Positions 51,504-60,000 of a stretch of 64,000 nt of DNA are shown piece after piece; the stretch's first letter is position 1; each line of letters begins with the position of its first letter. The notes under the pieces are model-generated. The model saw only the letters and a program-made list of their open reading frames with translations. It was not told where the DNA came from and made no database searches. This DNA is from JAGPUQ01 sp947084925 (GTDB lineage Bacteria > Pseudomonadota > Gammaproteobacteria > Pseudomonadales > Porticoccaceae), in contig CAMTUJ010000002.1 of the NCBI GenBank assembly GCA_947084925.1, positions 6,226-70,225 on the forward strand, given 5' to 3'. The position numbers and the translations under genes are program-made.

Positions 51504-51983
51504 TCAGAGGCGGACGATACCTGTGCGATCGATGCCCGCCAACAGCCGCGTCAGGGCGGTGCCATCGGGCAGAATCAGATCCGGGTCCAGGTCGTGCAGT
51601 GGCAGCAGCACGAAAGCGCGCTCGGCAAGGCGCGGGTGCGGGAGCGTCAGATCCTGGTCCGCGAGGATCAGATCGCCATACAACAGGATGTCGAGGTCGA
51701 GGGTGCGCGGTCCCCAGTGCTGGTCGCGAATCCGGCCGCGCGCGGTCTCCAGGGCCTGGAGTTCCCGCAACAGGTCGAGTGGTGCCAGCGTGGCGCGCAG
51801 TCGCGCCACGGTGTTGATGTAATCGGGCTGTGTTCCCGGTCCCAGTGCCCGGCTTTGGTAGCGCGGTGCCGCGGCTTCAAGTCGGGATCCCGGCAGTTGC
51901 GCCAATGCATCCAGGGCCCATTCGATCTGTCGCCGCGGGTTGTCCAGATTGCTGCCCAGACCGATGTACGCCGTGACGTTCAC
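51504..51983 (-). CDS. folK: Hydroxymethyldihydropterin pyrophosphokinase FolK
   Basis: Transfers pyrophosphate from ATP to 6-hydroxymethyl-dihydropterin in folate synthesis. The 159-residue protein has VTAYIGLGSNLDNPRRQIEW near 3-22, GRIRDQHWGPRTLDLDILLY near 83-102 (the RxxxWGPRxxDLDIL signature) and LTLPHPRLAERAFVLLPLHD near 113-132. It starts with GTG in a GTGA overlap with the pcnB stop, a strong sign of coupled translation. Position after pcnB matches Escherichia coli. Confidence 0.95.
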   Translation of the reverse strand: MNVTAYIGLGSNLDNPRRQIEWALDALAQLPGSRLEAAAPRYQSRALGPGTQPDYINTVARLRATLAPLDLLRELQALETARGRIRDQHWGPRTLDLDILLYGDLILADQDLTLPHPRLAERAFVLLPLHDLDPDLILPDGTALTRLLAGIDRTGIVRL

Positions 51984-53341
51984 GCGGGTCCGGAGTCCGG
52001 TTTGCGGCGCCGGCTGCGGCGCCGACGCGGGGGTGCCGGACCTTTCACGGCGGCGGCCATCTGTTCGCGTTCATCTTCGCCGGCGGCCTGAAAGCGGGTC
52101 CACCACTCGCCCAGTCCGCCCAAATCTTCGCCGCTTTGTTCGCGCAGGAGGACAAAATCGTAGGCGGCGCGAAACCGGGGATGCTCCAGAAGCTGCCAGG
52201 CACGCCGTCCGCCGCGACGCTCAAGCCGTGGCTGCAATTCCCATATTTCGCGCGCGGGCGCGGAAAAACGCCGGGGGATCGCAATATGGCGCAGCGCGCG
52301 CGTCAGCACATCGGCGGCGCATTGCAGCGGCGCCAGGGACTCCTGTGGGCCGGCACCCGAGTGGCGCGCTTCGGCGACCGCGACGGCGGGCCAGAGCAGC
52401 GCGGCGAACAGAAACGCGGGCGTGACGCGCTGGTCGTTCTCGATGCGCAGGTCGGTGTTGATCAGCGCCTGCCGGACGAAGGCGTCCCAGCGGGAATCGG
52501 CGTGGATTGCCGCGGCCGTATCCGGAAACAGGTGTTGAAACAGGCGGTGACGGGACAGGGCCTCATAGGTTGCAAGCGCGCGCCCCGTCATCAGCAGCTT
52601 GAGCACTTCATCGAACAGCCGGGCGGGCGGGATTTCCCGCAGCAGCGCATGGAGCTGTGCCAGCGGCGCGGCAGTCGCCGGATCCAGCGCGAAATCGAGT
52701 TTGGCTATGAAGCGCGCAGCGCGCAGCATGCGCACCGGATCCTCCCGGAACCGGGTTGCGGGATCGCCGATGATGCGCAGGGTGCGGCTGGCGATGTCCT
52801 CGAGGCCGCCGACAAAATCCAGCAATTCGTCGCGCTCCGGATCGTAATAAATCGCGTTGATCGTGAAGTCGCGGCGCTCGGCGTCCTCTTCGAGCGACCC
52901 GAACACGTTGTCCCGCAGCAGCATGCCGCGCTGACTGCGGCGCGCCTGTTCGCTGGAGTGCGGGGGCGCGGTGGCGTGAGGACTGGCCGCATGGGACGCC
53001 CGAAAGGTCGTCACTTCGACCAGCTCGCGGCCGACATGGACATGCACGATGCGGAAGCGGCGGCCGACGATGCGGGCGCGCCGAAACAGCTGCTTGACCT
53101 CTTCCGGGGTAGCGCTGGTGGCGACATCAAAGTCTTTTGACGGGTGGCCCAGCAGCGTGTCGCGAATACAGCCGCCGACGATGAATGCCTGGTGCCCGGC
53201 GGCAACCAGCCTGGCCACCACTTCCCGGGCTCCGCCACTGATCGCGGAGTGGGGGATATGGCGGCTGGCAGGGACTTTGCGGGGGATCTCGGTTGGCCTG
53301 CTGGATTTTCGGCCGAACAATCTTTTCAACCGCTGGAGCAT
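51980..53341 (-). CDS. pcnB: Poly(A) polymerase I PcnB
   Basis: A 453-residue nucleotidyltransferase adding 3' poly(A) tails to RNA. It has AFIVGGCIRDTLLGHPSKDF near 51-70 (GG...R and DxD catalytic region), RRARIVGRRFRIVHVHVGRE near 86-105, RRDFTINAIYYDPERDELLD near 153-172 and DPATRFREDPVRMLRAARFI near 190-209. The C-terminal basic tail (RRRRSRRRKP) is typical. ATG 53341 (MLQRLKRLFGRKS) was chosen; a longer frame upstream has no conserved start. A non-coding region of 469 bases lies upstream. Confidence 0.94.
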   Translation of the reverse strand: MLQRLKRLFGRKSSRPTEIPRKVPASRHIPHSAISGGAREVVARLVAAGHQAFIVGGCIRDTLLGHPSKDFDVATSATPEEVKQLFRRARIVGRRFRIVHVHVGRELVEVTTFRASHAASPHATAPPHSSEQARRSQRGMLLRDNVFGSLEEDAERRDFTINAIYYDPERDELLDFVGGLEDIASRTLRIIGDPATRFREDPVRMLRAARFIAKLDFALDPATAAPLAQLHALLREIPPARLFDEVLKLLMTGRALATYEALSRHRLFQHLFPDTAAAIHADSRWDAFVRQALINTDLRIENDQRVTPAFLFAALLWPAVAVAEARHSGAGPQESLAPLQCAADVLTRALRHIAIPRRFSAPAREIWELQPRLERRGGRRAWQLLEHPRFRAAYDFVLLREQSGEDLGGLGEWWTRFQAAGEDEREQMAAAVKGPAPPRRRRSRRRKPDSGPA

Positions 53342-53453
53342 TCCGGAAGCTGTCAGTTGGGCAGCGGCGATTCTAGCACAGCCCTCCGCGGGCCTTGTTC
53401 TTTCGGGACCACCCATCGTTTGCGGTTGTGGAACGTCCGGTAGCGGAACGCTG

Positions 53454-53566
53454 GTTGAAAGGCGCCGCGAGGTTCACGATGGGCGGCGGCCAAGAGCTGT
53501 CAGGCAGACAGGCGAGGAGAGAGCATTGCGCCATGCAGCAGATGGCTGCCGCAGCCGTCTGACAAC
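53454..53566 (+). repeat. Degenerate copy of the MITE-like element seen at the right edge
   Basis: Begins GTTGAAAGGCGCCGCGAGG and ends CTGACAAC, collinear with the element at 63872-64000. An 18-base core, AGCAGATGGCTGCCGCAG (53537-53554), is identical in both, and the neighbouring GGCGAGG...GAGC stretch aligns. The outer inverted repeats are worn compared with the right-edge copy. Confidence 0.6.
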
Positions 53567-53611
53567 AAGCGGCTGAACGGACCAGCGGATAAATGGATAA
53601 GCCAAACGGAT

Positions 53612-53657
53612 AAATGAAAGGGGGAAGCCCGTGAAGGCTTCCCCCGAGATTTCATTT
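53612..53657. terminator. Long two-part hairpin between gluQ and pcnB
   Basis: Inner stem GGGGGAAGCC/GGCTTCCCCC (10 bp, loop CGTGAA) is extended by AAATGAAA/TTTCATTT (8 bp) with a GAGA bulge on one side. The structure is perfect apart from that bulge. It may terminate gluQ transcription on the minus strand or belong to a small RNA. Confidence 0.55.
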
Positions 53658-53810
53658 GCCCTCGGCTTCGGGCTAACCCACCCTGATTGACCGACCAGCA
53701 AACCAGTACTCATCGATTATTATTGTCTTCTTATTATTATGCCGCTCTCTTATTGTTGTTATGAGCGACCTTCATGCTACCGGGCAAGATTCCGCTTGGC
53801 AAAGGGGTTT

Positions 53811-54749
53811 TTAGACCCTTTTGCCGCATTGGCGATGTATGACGGTCGATTCGGTTATATTTAGCGCCCTTCCATGCCACACCGCCTGTCGCGACCAGTG
53901 CTGGCGCGCCCAGCCGAGCAACTCGGTGACGCTGGTGTTCGCCGCTTCAGGTGGTGGATTCTGGCCCAGCCAGGTGAGTGCACGATAAAGATTGTCCGCG
54001 GCGCCTCTCGGGTCCAGCTCAGGGGCATGGTTTTGTTTGCTCAGTTTGCGTCCGGCGGCATCCATGACCACCGGGACATGACCGTAGATCGGCGCCGGCA
54101 TTCCCAGTTCGCGCAGCAGAAACATCTGGCGCGGCGTGGATTCCAGCAGGTCGTGGCCGCGCACCACATGGGTGATATTCTGCGCCGCATCATCGACCGC
54201 GACCGCAAGTTGGTAGGCGAAGAGGCCGTCGCGGCGGCGCAGCACGAAGTCGCCGCCGGAGTCACCCAGGTTGATGCTCGCCGTCCGGCCCAGGAGGCAG
54301 TCAGTGAAAATCATTTCGGGCGCGTCGCCGGTGCGGATACGGACCGAAAACCCGGAGCCGCCAGGGTCTGCACCGGTCAGGATGCGATGGCGACAGGCGC
54401 CGTCGTAGTGTCCGCCCGGGTGCCGCAGCCGATCCCGGGAGCAATCGCAGAGAAACAGCAGCCCTGAGGCCGCGAGGCGGAGCAGGGCGTCGCGATACAG
54501 TGCTTCGCGCCGGCTCTGGTAGAGAATTTCCCCATCCCAGTGGAGACCGTGGGCGTCGAGTTGCCGGGCGATCGTGGCCGCGGCCCCGCGTACCTCGCGG
54601 GGCGGGTCGATGTCCTCGATGCGCAGCAGCCAGCGACCCTGATGGGCGCGGGCGTCGAGAAAACTGGCCAGAGCGCTTACCAGCGAGCCGAAATGCAAGG
54701 GGCCGGTAGGCGAAGGAGCGAAGCGTCCAGTATAGGCTTCGACCACCAC
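53811..54749 (-). CDS. gluQ: Glutamyl-Q tRNA(Asp) synthetase GluQ-RS
   Basis: Attaches glutamate to queuosine at position 34 of tRNA(Asp). The 312-residue protein has TGRFAPSPTGPLHFGSLVSAL near 8-28 (HIGH-type site), RIEDIDPPREVRGAAATIAR near 46-65, a zinc-binding-type region with Cys in FLCDCSRDRLRHPGGHYDGA near 106-125, and RKLSKQNHAPELD near 238 (KMSKS-type). The shortened GluRS without anticodon domain is typical. It follows dksA by 19 bases. The start is GTG, 54749 or 54746. Confidence 0.92.
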   Translation of the reverse strand: MVVEAYTGRFAPSPTGPLHFGSLVSALASFLDARAHQGRWLLRIEDIDPPREVRGAAATIARQLDAHGLHWDGEILYQSRREALYRDALLRLAASGLLFLCDCSRDRLRHPGGHYDGACRHRILTGADPGGSGFSVRIRTGDAPEMIFTDCLLGRTASINLGDSGGDFVLRRRDGLFAYQLAVAVDDAAQNITHVVRGHDLLESTPRQMFLLRELGMPAPIYGHVPVVMDAAGRKLSKQNHAPELDPRGAADNLYRALTWLGQNPPPEAANTSVTELLGWARQHWSRQAVWHGRALNITESTVIHRQCGKRV

Positions 54750-54768
54750 GATAGGTGGCGGGCTGCGA

Positions 54769-55218
54769 TCAGCCGCCGATGGTCTGTCGCTCGCGGATTT
54801 CATCCAGCGTCTTGCAGTCGACGCACAGTGTGGCAGTGGGTCGCGCCTCCAGACGGCGAATACCGATCTCGACGCCACATTGTTCGCAATAGCCGTAGTC
54901 GTTGGCGTCGATCATTTCGACGGTCTTGTCGATTTTCTTGATCAGTTTCCGCTCGCGGTCGCGGGTGCGCAGCTCCAGGCTGAATTCTTCTTCCTGGGTG
55001 GCCCGGTCGGCAGGGTCGGGGAAGTTGGCCGCGTCATCCTTCATGTGATTGACGGTGCGGTCGACTTCGGTCATCAGATCCTGCTTCCAGTCCAGCAGCA
55101 GCGCCTTGAAGTGCTCGCGCTGCTTTTCGCTCATGTATTCTTCGCCCCGCTTCTCTTTGTAGGGCTCGAAACTCCGCAGTAACAGGGAGGGTTTCTCGGC
55201 TGCTTTCTTTTTGGCCAT
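54769..55218 (-). CDS. dksA: RNA polymerase-binding transcription factor DksA
   Basis: Binds the RNA polymerase secondary channel with ppGpp to control rRNA and amino-acid promoters. The 149-residue protein has a coiled coil with DDAANFPDPADRATQEEEFS near 61-80 (Asp-Asp tip residues) and the C4 zinc finger YGYCEQCGVEIG and TATLCVDCK near 110-137. MAKKKAAEKPSLLLRSFEPY is the start; a longer upstream frame is dropped. dksA-gluQ is the usual pair. Confidence 0.95.
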   Translation of the reverse strand: MAKKKAAEKPSLLLRSFEPYKEKRGEEYMSEKQREHFKALLLDWKQDLMTEVDRTVNHMKDDAANFPDPADRATQEEEFSLELRTRDRERKLIKKIDKTVEMIDANDYGYCEQCGVEIGIRRLEARPTATLCVDCKTLDEIRERQTIGG

Positions 55219-55367
55219 CTGCAATTCCGGGGGGCTTCGACGGGAAGGCGCGTTTATAGGGCCGACTGAGGTTTTTTTCAACCCCAACACCGAGAATTGC
55301 CACTCGGCGAACACCGATGGCGCAGCGCGCTTCAATTAGAATCGCGGCCTGTTGGGGGAGGAAGACG

Positions 55368-56543
55368 ATGCAGCTTGGGCGATACAGATGGGCAAGGCGG
55401 GTGGCTTCCATGACCTCGTTCAAAGTCGTCGATTTTCTTGAGGCTGCGGAGCGGATGCAGGCGGCGGGCCGCGATATCGTGCGTCTGGAGGCGGGCCAGC
55501 CGGCATTTCCCACGCCGCCCTCCATCGTCGCGGCGGCGCGCCGGGCTCTGGCCGACGAAAAAACCCGCTACACCCCGGCCCTGGGCATTGCACCCTTGCG
55601 GGAGGCGATAGCCGCCTTCTACACCCAGCGCCATGGCGTGACGGTGGCGCCGGAGCGCATCGCGGTCACCACCGGGAGCAGCGCGGCGCTGGGGTTGATC
55701 TGCGATCTGCTGATCGAGCCGGGCGACGGTTTTCTGCTGACCGATCCGGGTTATCCCTGCAATGCCAATTTCGTCCGTCGTGCCGGCGGCGAACCGCAGT
55801 GGGTGCCGGTAGTGGCGGCCGAGCGTTACCAGCTGACCGCCGCGGCGCTGGCGGCACACTGGCGCCCCAACTCGGTGGGTGCGCTGGTGGCCTCGCCCAG
55901 CAATCCCACCGGTGAAATCATCGCGCGCGATCAATTGGCCGCGCTGCACGCTGCCACCCGGGAGCGCGGCGGTGCCCTGGTGGTGGACGAGATCTATCAC
56001 GGGCTGGTCTATGACGAGTCCGAGACTTCGATCCTGGAGTTCACCGACGCGGCCTTCGTCGTCAACAGTTTCTCCAAATACTTCGGCATGACGGGTTGGC
56101 GGCTGGGCTGGATGGTGCTGCCCGAGGCGGCAATCGAGCCGATCAATGTGATGGCGCAGAATTTCTACATCTCCCCGCCCAGCATCGCGCAACATGCGGC
56201 GCTGGCGGCGTTTCAGCCGACGGTGATCGATGAACTCGAGGCACGCCGTGACGAATTCCGGCGCCGCCGGGATTTCCTGGTGCCGGCGTTGCGGGAATTG
56301 GGTTTCGACATCCCTTTTGCGCCGGCCGGAGCGTTCTATATCTACGCAGGGATTGCGGGTCTGGCGGATGACTGCGAGGCTTTTTGCTGGGACATGCTGG
56401 AGCGGGCCGGCGTCGCCTTTACCCCGGGCACCGACTTTGGCGCGCATCTGGCCCGCCAGCGGGTGCGGTTCTCCTACACCGAGCCGCTGGAGCGCCTCGA
56501 ACTCGCGGTCAGCCGCCTGCGCACGGCGCTCGCGGCGCGATGA
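55368..56543 (+). CDS. PLP-dependent aminotransferase, class I/II
   Basis: A 391-residue fold-type I aminotransferase. It has RLEAGQPAFPTPPSIVAAAR near 38-57, YTPALGIAPLREAIAAFY near 69-86, SPSNPTGEIIARDQLAALHA near 178-197, VVDEIYHGLVYDESETSI near 210-227 and NSFSKYFGMTGWRLGWMVLP near 240-259, where Lys is the Schiff-base residue. GGGAGGAAGACG precedes ATG 55368. The fold is sure; the specific amino acid (aspartate or aromatic type) is not. It overlaps sfsA by four bases (ATGA). Confidence 0.92.
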   Translation: MQLGRYRWARRVASMTSFKVVDFLEAAERMQAAGRDIVRLEAGQPAFPTPPSIVAAARRALADEKTRYTPALGIAPLREAIAAFYTQRHGVTVAPERIAVTTGSSAALGLICDLLIEPGDGFLLTDPGYPCNANFVRRAGGEPQWVPVVAAERYQLTAAALAAHWRPNSVGALVASPSNPTGEIIARDQLAALHAATRERGGALVVDEIYHGLVYDESETSILEFTDAAFVVNSFSKYFGMTGWRLGWMVLPEAAIEPINVMAQNFYISPPSIAQHAALAAFQPTVIDELEARRDEFRRRRDFLVPALRELGFDIPFAPAGAFYIYAGIAGLADDCEAFCWDMLERAGVAFTPGTDFGAHLARQRVRFSYTEPLERLELAVSRLRTALAAR

Positions 56544-57250
56544 AGTTCAGCCCGCCCCTGGAGCAGGGCATCTTTCTGCGTCGCTACAAGCGGTTTTTTG
56601 CCGAGGTCGGATTGCCGGATGGCGAGGTGCTGACGCTGCACTGCGCCAACACGGGATCCATGCGCAATTGTCAGGTGCCCGGCGCGCCCTGCTGGTTTTC
56701 CCGCGCTGCCAACCCGCGCCGCAAGCTGCCCGGCACGCTGGAAATCGTCACCACCGGCGATGGTCGGCTGGCCGGGGTCAACACGGGGCGCGCCAATCGC
56801 CTGGTCGAAGAGGCCATCGCGGCGGGTCGCATCGACGCGCTCGGGGGTTATCGAGGCCTCCGCCGCGAGGTGCGCTACGGCGACGAAAACAGTCGTATCG
56901 ACTTTCTGCTCGCGGGCGACGGCAAACCCTGCTATGTCGAGGTCAAGAGCGTCACCCTGTCATTGGGCGGTGGTCTCGCCGCGTTTCCCGACGCCATAAC
57001 CCTGCGCGGCGCCAGGCACCTGCGCGAGCTCGAAGCCATGGCGGCGGCCGGGGCGCGGGCGGTGCTGCTGTTTTGTGTGCAGTTGAGCGATATCGGGACG
57101 GTGGTGCCTGCGGCGGACATCGACCCGGACTATGCCCGGGCGCTGCGCCAGGCGCGCAACCGGGGCGTCGAGGTACTGGCGTGGGGCTGCCGGCTGGCGC
57201 CGGAGGAGATCGCGCTGGAGCGCGAACTGGAGTTTCGCGAAACGCGGTGA
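56540..57250 (+). CDS. sfsA: SfsA family DNA-binding/nuclease-fold protein
   Basis: A 236-residue protein of the sugar fermentation stimulation family. It has GIFLRRYKRFFAEVGLPDGE near 10-29 (OB-fold start), LHCANTGSMRNCQVPGAPCW near 33-52, and the PD-(D/E)XK-like GDENSRIDFLLAGDGKPCYV near 115-134 with VEVKSVTLS. In Escherichia coli sfsA precedes dksA; here it is close by but on the opposite strand, after an aminotransferase. The ATGA overlap implies coupled translation. Its molecular role is poorly known. Confidence 0.94.
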   Translation: MKFSPPLEQGIFLRRYKRFFAEVGLPDGEVLTLHCANTGSMRNCQVPGAPCWFSRAANPRRKLPGTLEIVTTGDGRLAGVNTGRANRLVEEAIAAGRIDALGGYRGLRREVRYGDENSRIDFLLAGDGKPCYVEVKSVTLSLGGGLAAFPDAITLRGARHLRELEAMAAAGARAVLLFCVQLSDIGTVVPAADIDPDYARALRQARNRGVEVLAWGCRLAPEEIALERELEFRETR

Positions 57251-57261
57251 TGCCCGCGCGC

Positions 57262-57282
57262 AAAAAACGCCCTGGCAGGGCG
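57262..57282 (-). terminator. Rho-independent terminator for the SnoaL gene
   Basis: Read on the minus strand, CGCCCT and AGGGCG form a 6-bp stem (loop GCC) followed by six T. It lies 26 bases beyond the SnoaL-like stop, between it and convergent sfsA. Confidence 0.75.
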
Positions 57283-57307
57283 GGGCGTTGGCGGCGCCGG
57301 ACGCGGC

Positions 57308-57697
57308 TTACATCTTGCCGTCGATCTCGACCACCCGGGTCTTGAACTTCCAGCTACCGTCGATTTTCGCCAGCGTGTCCAGATAGCGGCCGGAATTCAC
57401 CACGCTGACTTTCTCGCCGGTGTCCACCAGGATCAGATAGGCGTCGTGGGTGGCATTGTTGCCGTTGACCTCGACGATGGCATCGGTAGTGCAATGCTTG
57501 ACCTTCATGGTCGGAATCATCTTTTTGGCGAAGGCCAGCAGCGCCTCGCGGCCGGCGGCGAGCTGCTTGCCGCCCATGGCAAAGGTGCCATCGGCGGCAA
57601 AGGTGTCTACCCAGGCTTCGGGATCGCGGTAATCGAAGGCGCGGTTGTACTTGGCGACCAGTTGGCGGATTTCCAGATTATCGGCGACTGTGTTCAT
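57308..57697 (-). CDS. SnoaL/NTF2-like protein
   Basis: A 129-residue NTF2-fold protein. EIRQLVAKYNRAFDYRDPEA near 9-28 and WVDTFAADGTFAMGGKQLAA near 29-48 are typical of SnoaL-like polyketide cyclases and ring-hydroxylation or steroid-isomerase-like proteins; the C-terminal DGSWKFKTRVVEIDGKM ends the barrel. ATG 57697 has GAGGAAA upstream. Such proteins often sit in degradation clusters here and elsewhere; the substrate is unknown. Confidence 0.83.
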   Translation of the reverse strand: MNTVADNLEIRQLVAKYNRAFDYRDPEAWVDTFAADGTFAMGGKQLAAGREALLAFAKKMIPTMKVKHCTTDAIVEVNGNNATHDAYLILVDTGEKVSVVNSGRYLDTLAKIDGSWKFKTRVVEIDGKM

Positions 57698-57817
57698 GAC
57701 GGTTTCCTCGTGGAGCAGGGAGTGCAGGGTCACGGCTGTGGCCCCGGGGTAGTGTTCGATGCAAGGGTAGCGCGGTCGCCCGGTCGGGCGCCACTGTTCG
57801 AATTCCCCTCGCGCAGC

Positions 57818-58141
57818 TCAATTCGCGCCATCGAGCGACAGATCGCCATCCAGGATGCGGAACGTGACAGCTTCCAGGTGCTTGCCGGCACAGGGTCCGG
57901 CGACGCAGCGGCCGGTGGCGATGTCGAACAGGGCGCCGTGCGCCTGGCAGTGGATATGGCGACCGTCGCGGTCCAGAAAGCGCTCGGGCAGCCAGTTGAG
58001 CTCGAACCCGGCATGGGGACAGCGGTTGCGATAGACCACCACGCCGGCGGCGGTGCGCACGGCGAACAGGCGCAGGTCGTCCCGCGGGTTCAGTGCGCGC
58101 GCACCACCCACGGGGATGTCATCGATGCGGCACAGAAACAC
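57818..58141 (-). CDS. Rieske 2Fe-2S domain protein
   Basis: A 107-residue single-domain ferredoxin. Cluster ligands are YRNRCPHAGFELNWLPE (CxH) near 38-54 and HIHCQAHGALFDIATGRCVA near 62-81 (CxxH), the spacing of Rieske ferredoxins. No export signal is present, so it is cytosolic and probably an electron carrier for an oxygenase or nitrite-reductase small-subunit-like partner. No oxygenase is adjacent. Confidence 0.87.
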   Translation of the reverse strand: MFLCRIDDIPVGGARALNPRDDLRLFAVRTAAGVVVYRNRCPHAGFELNWLPERFLDRDGRHIHCQAHGALFDIATGRCVAGPCAGKHLEAVTFRILDGDLSLDGAN

Positions 58142-58162
58142 AGTAAAGATGGCGCGGACCCG

Positions 58163-59056
58163 TCAGACCCCACGCCGCAGCGCCTCGATGCGCTCTTCCA
58201 GCGGCGGGTGCGTCATGAACAGCCGCGACGCGTGCTGTTTCCAGCCGCTCGAGATGCCCAGTGCCGTCAGGGTGTCCGGCAGCTGGTTCGGAACATGCGC
58301 CTCGGTCTCGGCGCGCAGGCGTTGCAGCGCGCCGATCATGGCGCCCCGCGTCGCGAACTTGGCGCCAGCGGCGTCGGCGCGATACTCGCGCCAGCGCGAG
58401 AATGCCATCACGATCATGCTGGCCAGCACTCCAAGCACGAGCTGCAGGACCATGACAATGGCGAAGTAGCCGAAGCCCTGCCCGCGTTCATTCTTGAACA
58501 CCACGCGGTCGATGACCGTGCCGATGATGCGCGCCAGGAACATGACGAAGGTGTTCACCACCCCCTGAATCAGCGCCAGGGTGACCATGTCGCCGTTGGC
58601 CACATGGCCGATTTCATGGGCCAGCACCGCGCGCGCTTCGTCGCGGCTGAAACGCTGCAACAGCCCCTCGCTCACTGCGACCAGGGCGCTGTTCTTGTTC
58701 CAGCCGGTCGCAAAGGCATTGGACTGCTGCGCCGGGAATATCCCCACTTCGGGCATGCCGATGTCGGCTTTTTTGGCCAGCTCGGCAACAGTCTCCATCA
58801 GCCAGCGTTCGTCGGCCGTGGCCGGCTGCTTGATGATGCGGGTGCCGGTGCCCATTTTCGCCATGGTTTTCGACAGCAGCAGGGACACGAAGGACCCGAC
58901 GAAGCCGAACAGGCCACATATGACGAGCAGACCGGTCAGGTTGGTCCCGACACCCTGGGTCGCCAGGTACTGTTCGAGGCCGAGCGCCTTCACGATGATG
59001 CTGACCAGCGCCAGCACGGCGATGTTGGTCGCCAAAAAGAGGAAGATTCTTTGCAT
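58163..59056 (-). CDS. htpX: Protease HtpX
   Basis: Inner-membrane zinc metalloprotease that degrades misfolded membrane proteins. The 297-residue protein has two N-terminal membrane segments, ARAVLAHEIGHVANGDMVTL near 135-154 (HExxH), two further segments, and WREYRADAAGAKFATRGAMI near 215-234 with the third zinc ligand Glu. The start has CAGGAGAC upstream; the longer frame above it is the promoter region. htpX is usually controlled by the Cpx or heat-shock response; no such box was identified. Confidence 0.95.
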   Translation of the reverse strand: MQRIFLFLATNIAVLALVSIIVKALGLEQYLATQGVGTNLTGLLVICGLFGFVGSFVSLLLSKTMAKMGTGTRIIKQPATADERWLMETVAELAKKADIGMPEVGIFPAQQSNAFATGWNKNSALVAVSEGLLQRFSRDEARAVLAHEIGHVANGDMVTLALIQGVVNTFVMFLARIIGTVIDRVVFKNERGQGFGYFAIVMVLQLVLGVLASMIVMAFSRWREYRADAAGAKFATRGAMIGALQRLRAETEAHVPNQLPDTLTALGISSGWKQHASRLFMTHPPLEERIEALRRGV

Positions 59057-59278
59057 TTGATGTCTCCTGGCCGCGTGGTGTTGACCGCGGGTAGTCGATA
59101 AGATGGGCGTCAACGATAAAAATTCAATGACGAGCATCTGAATTCTCACGAAACAAGCTTGGCGCAGAAATGCCGGCAGGGGAAGCGCGATCGGAGCGGC
59201 TGGCGGACCGTCGCGCTCGCCACGCCCCACCGCGCCGACAATCTCCCCCGGCAGCGACCTCAAAACCCTGGACGTGGA

Positions 59279-59746
59279 ATGGCGATGATTCGGCGGACCG
59301 CGTTTCTCTGCCTGATGGTCTTGGTCGGGACACCGCTGCCTTCCTGTGCGCTCTGGCGTCCGGGTCCGGCGGCGGTACCCGAGGTCCATCTGGACAGCAT
59401 GCGTGTGCTCGATAGACCCGGCCGCAGTCCGCGCTATCGGCTCGCCGTGCGGATCGTCAATCCGTCGGACCATAAACTCGCGATAGCCGCGCTGTCGTGC
59501 CGCCTGAAGATCAGGGGTATGCCGGTCGTGGAAGGTTTTGCGGGGCCCTTGCATACGTTGCCGCCGGAGTCGGCGCTGCGGGTGGAAATCGAAGCCCGCA
59601 CCAACGCCATTGACCGGCTGAAATTATCGGGAAGACTGGCCGGCGGCGCGCCGCCGGATTATGAGCTCGAAGTGCGTCTGCGGCGGTCGTGGACCCTGAT
59701 ACCGCTGGTGCTGATCGATACCGGCGCACTTCCCATGGAGGACTGA
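59279..59746 (+). CDS. LEA type 2 (WHy) domain lipoprotein
   Basis: A 155-residue predicted lipoprotein. The signal has RRTAFLCLMVLVGTPLPSCA with Cys about residue 22 in an LPSC lipobox, giving a mature protein of about 134 residues. The body is the LEA_2/WHy fold, with VHLDSMRVLDRPGRSPRYRL near 35-54 and RIVNPSDHKLAIAALSCRLK near 57-76. LEA-2 lipoproteins may protect the envelope under desiccation. ATG 59279 or 59285 is the start. slyX follows after two bases. Confidence 0.78.
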   Translation: MAMIRRTAFLCLMVLVGTPLPSCALWRPGPAAVPEVHLDSMRVLDRPGRSPRYRLAVRIVNPSDHKLAIAALSCRLKIRGMPVVEGFAGPLHTLPPESALRVEIEARTNAIDRLKLSGRLAGGAPPDYELEVRLRRSWTLIPLVLIDTGALPMED

Positions 59747-59748
59747 CT

Positions 59749-59955
59749 GTGGACGATTCCGCACGCATTGCCGATCTCGAGGCGCGCCTCGCTTTCCAGG
59801 AAGACACGCTCAAAACCCTGGACGCTGCCGTCTATGGCCAGCAGCGGCGTATCGACGCGCTGGAACGGTTGTGCGCGCGCCTCGCCGCACGGCTGCGCGA
59901 CGCGGTGGCGGCGGGTCCCGACCCGGGCGCGGATCCGCGGCCGCCCCATTACTGA
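59749..59955 (+). CDS. slyX: SlyX family coiled-coil protein
   Basis: A 68-residue protein. RIADLEARLAFQEDTLKTLD near 6-25 and AVYGQQRRIDALERLCARLA near 27-46 match the SlyX coiled coil. The GTG start (VDDSARIADLE) lies inside a run after GGAGGACTGACT. SlyX function is unknown. It is between the LEA-2 lipoprotein and an M15 peptidase. Confidence 0.85.
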   Translation: MDDSARIADLEARLAFQEDTLKTLDAAVYGQQRRIDALERLCARLAARLRDAVAAGPDPGADPRPPHY

Positions 59956-60000
59956 TGATCCCGATATCATTGAGGCCCTGAATCACCAAGTGCAGCGATC

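Larger units (their letters stand above)
53342..53810. other. Intergenic region with repeat remnant, long hairpin and A/T-rich tract
   Basis: The 469 bases between pcnB and gluQ carry no convincing gene. They hold the decayed repeat copy (53454-53566), two GGATAA-containing short repeats (near 53587 and 53609), a long hairpin (53612-53657) and a TTATTATT-rich stretch (about 53714-53760). The last could host the pcnB promoter on the minus strand or a small RNA; nothing more is claimed. Confidence 0.6.

Noticed and set aside
57446..59101. A 551-codon plus-strand frame across the SnoaL, Rieske and htpX genes
   Set aside because: It spans three well-supported minus-strand genes and the gaps between them, which a real gene would not.
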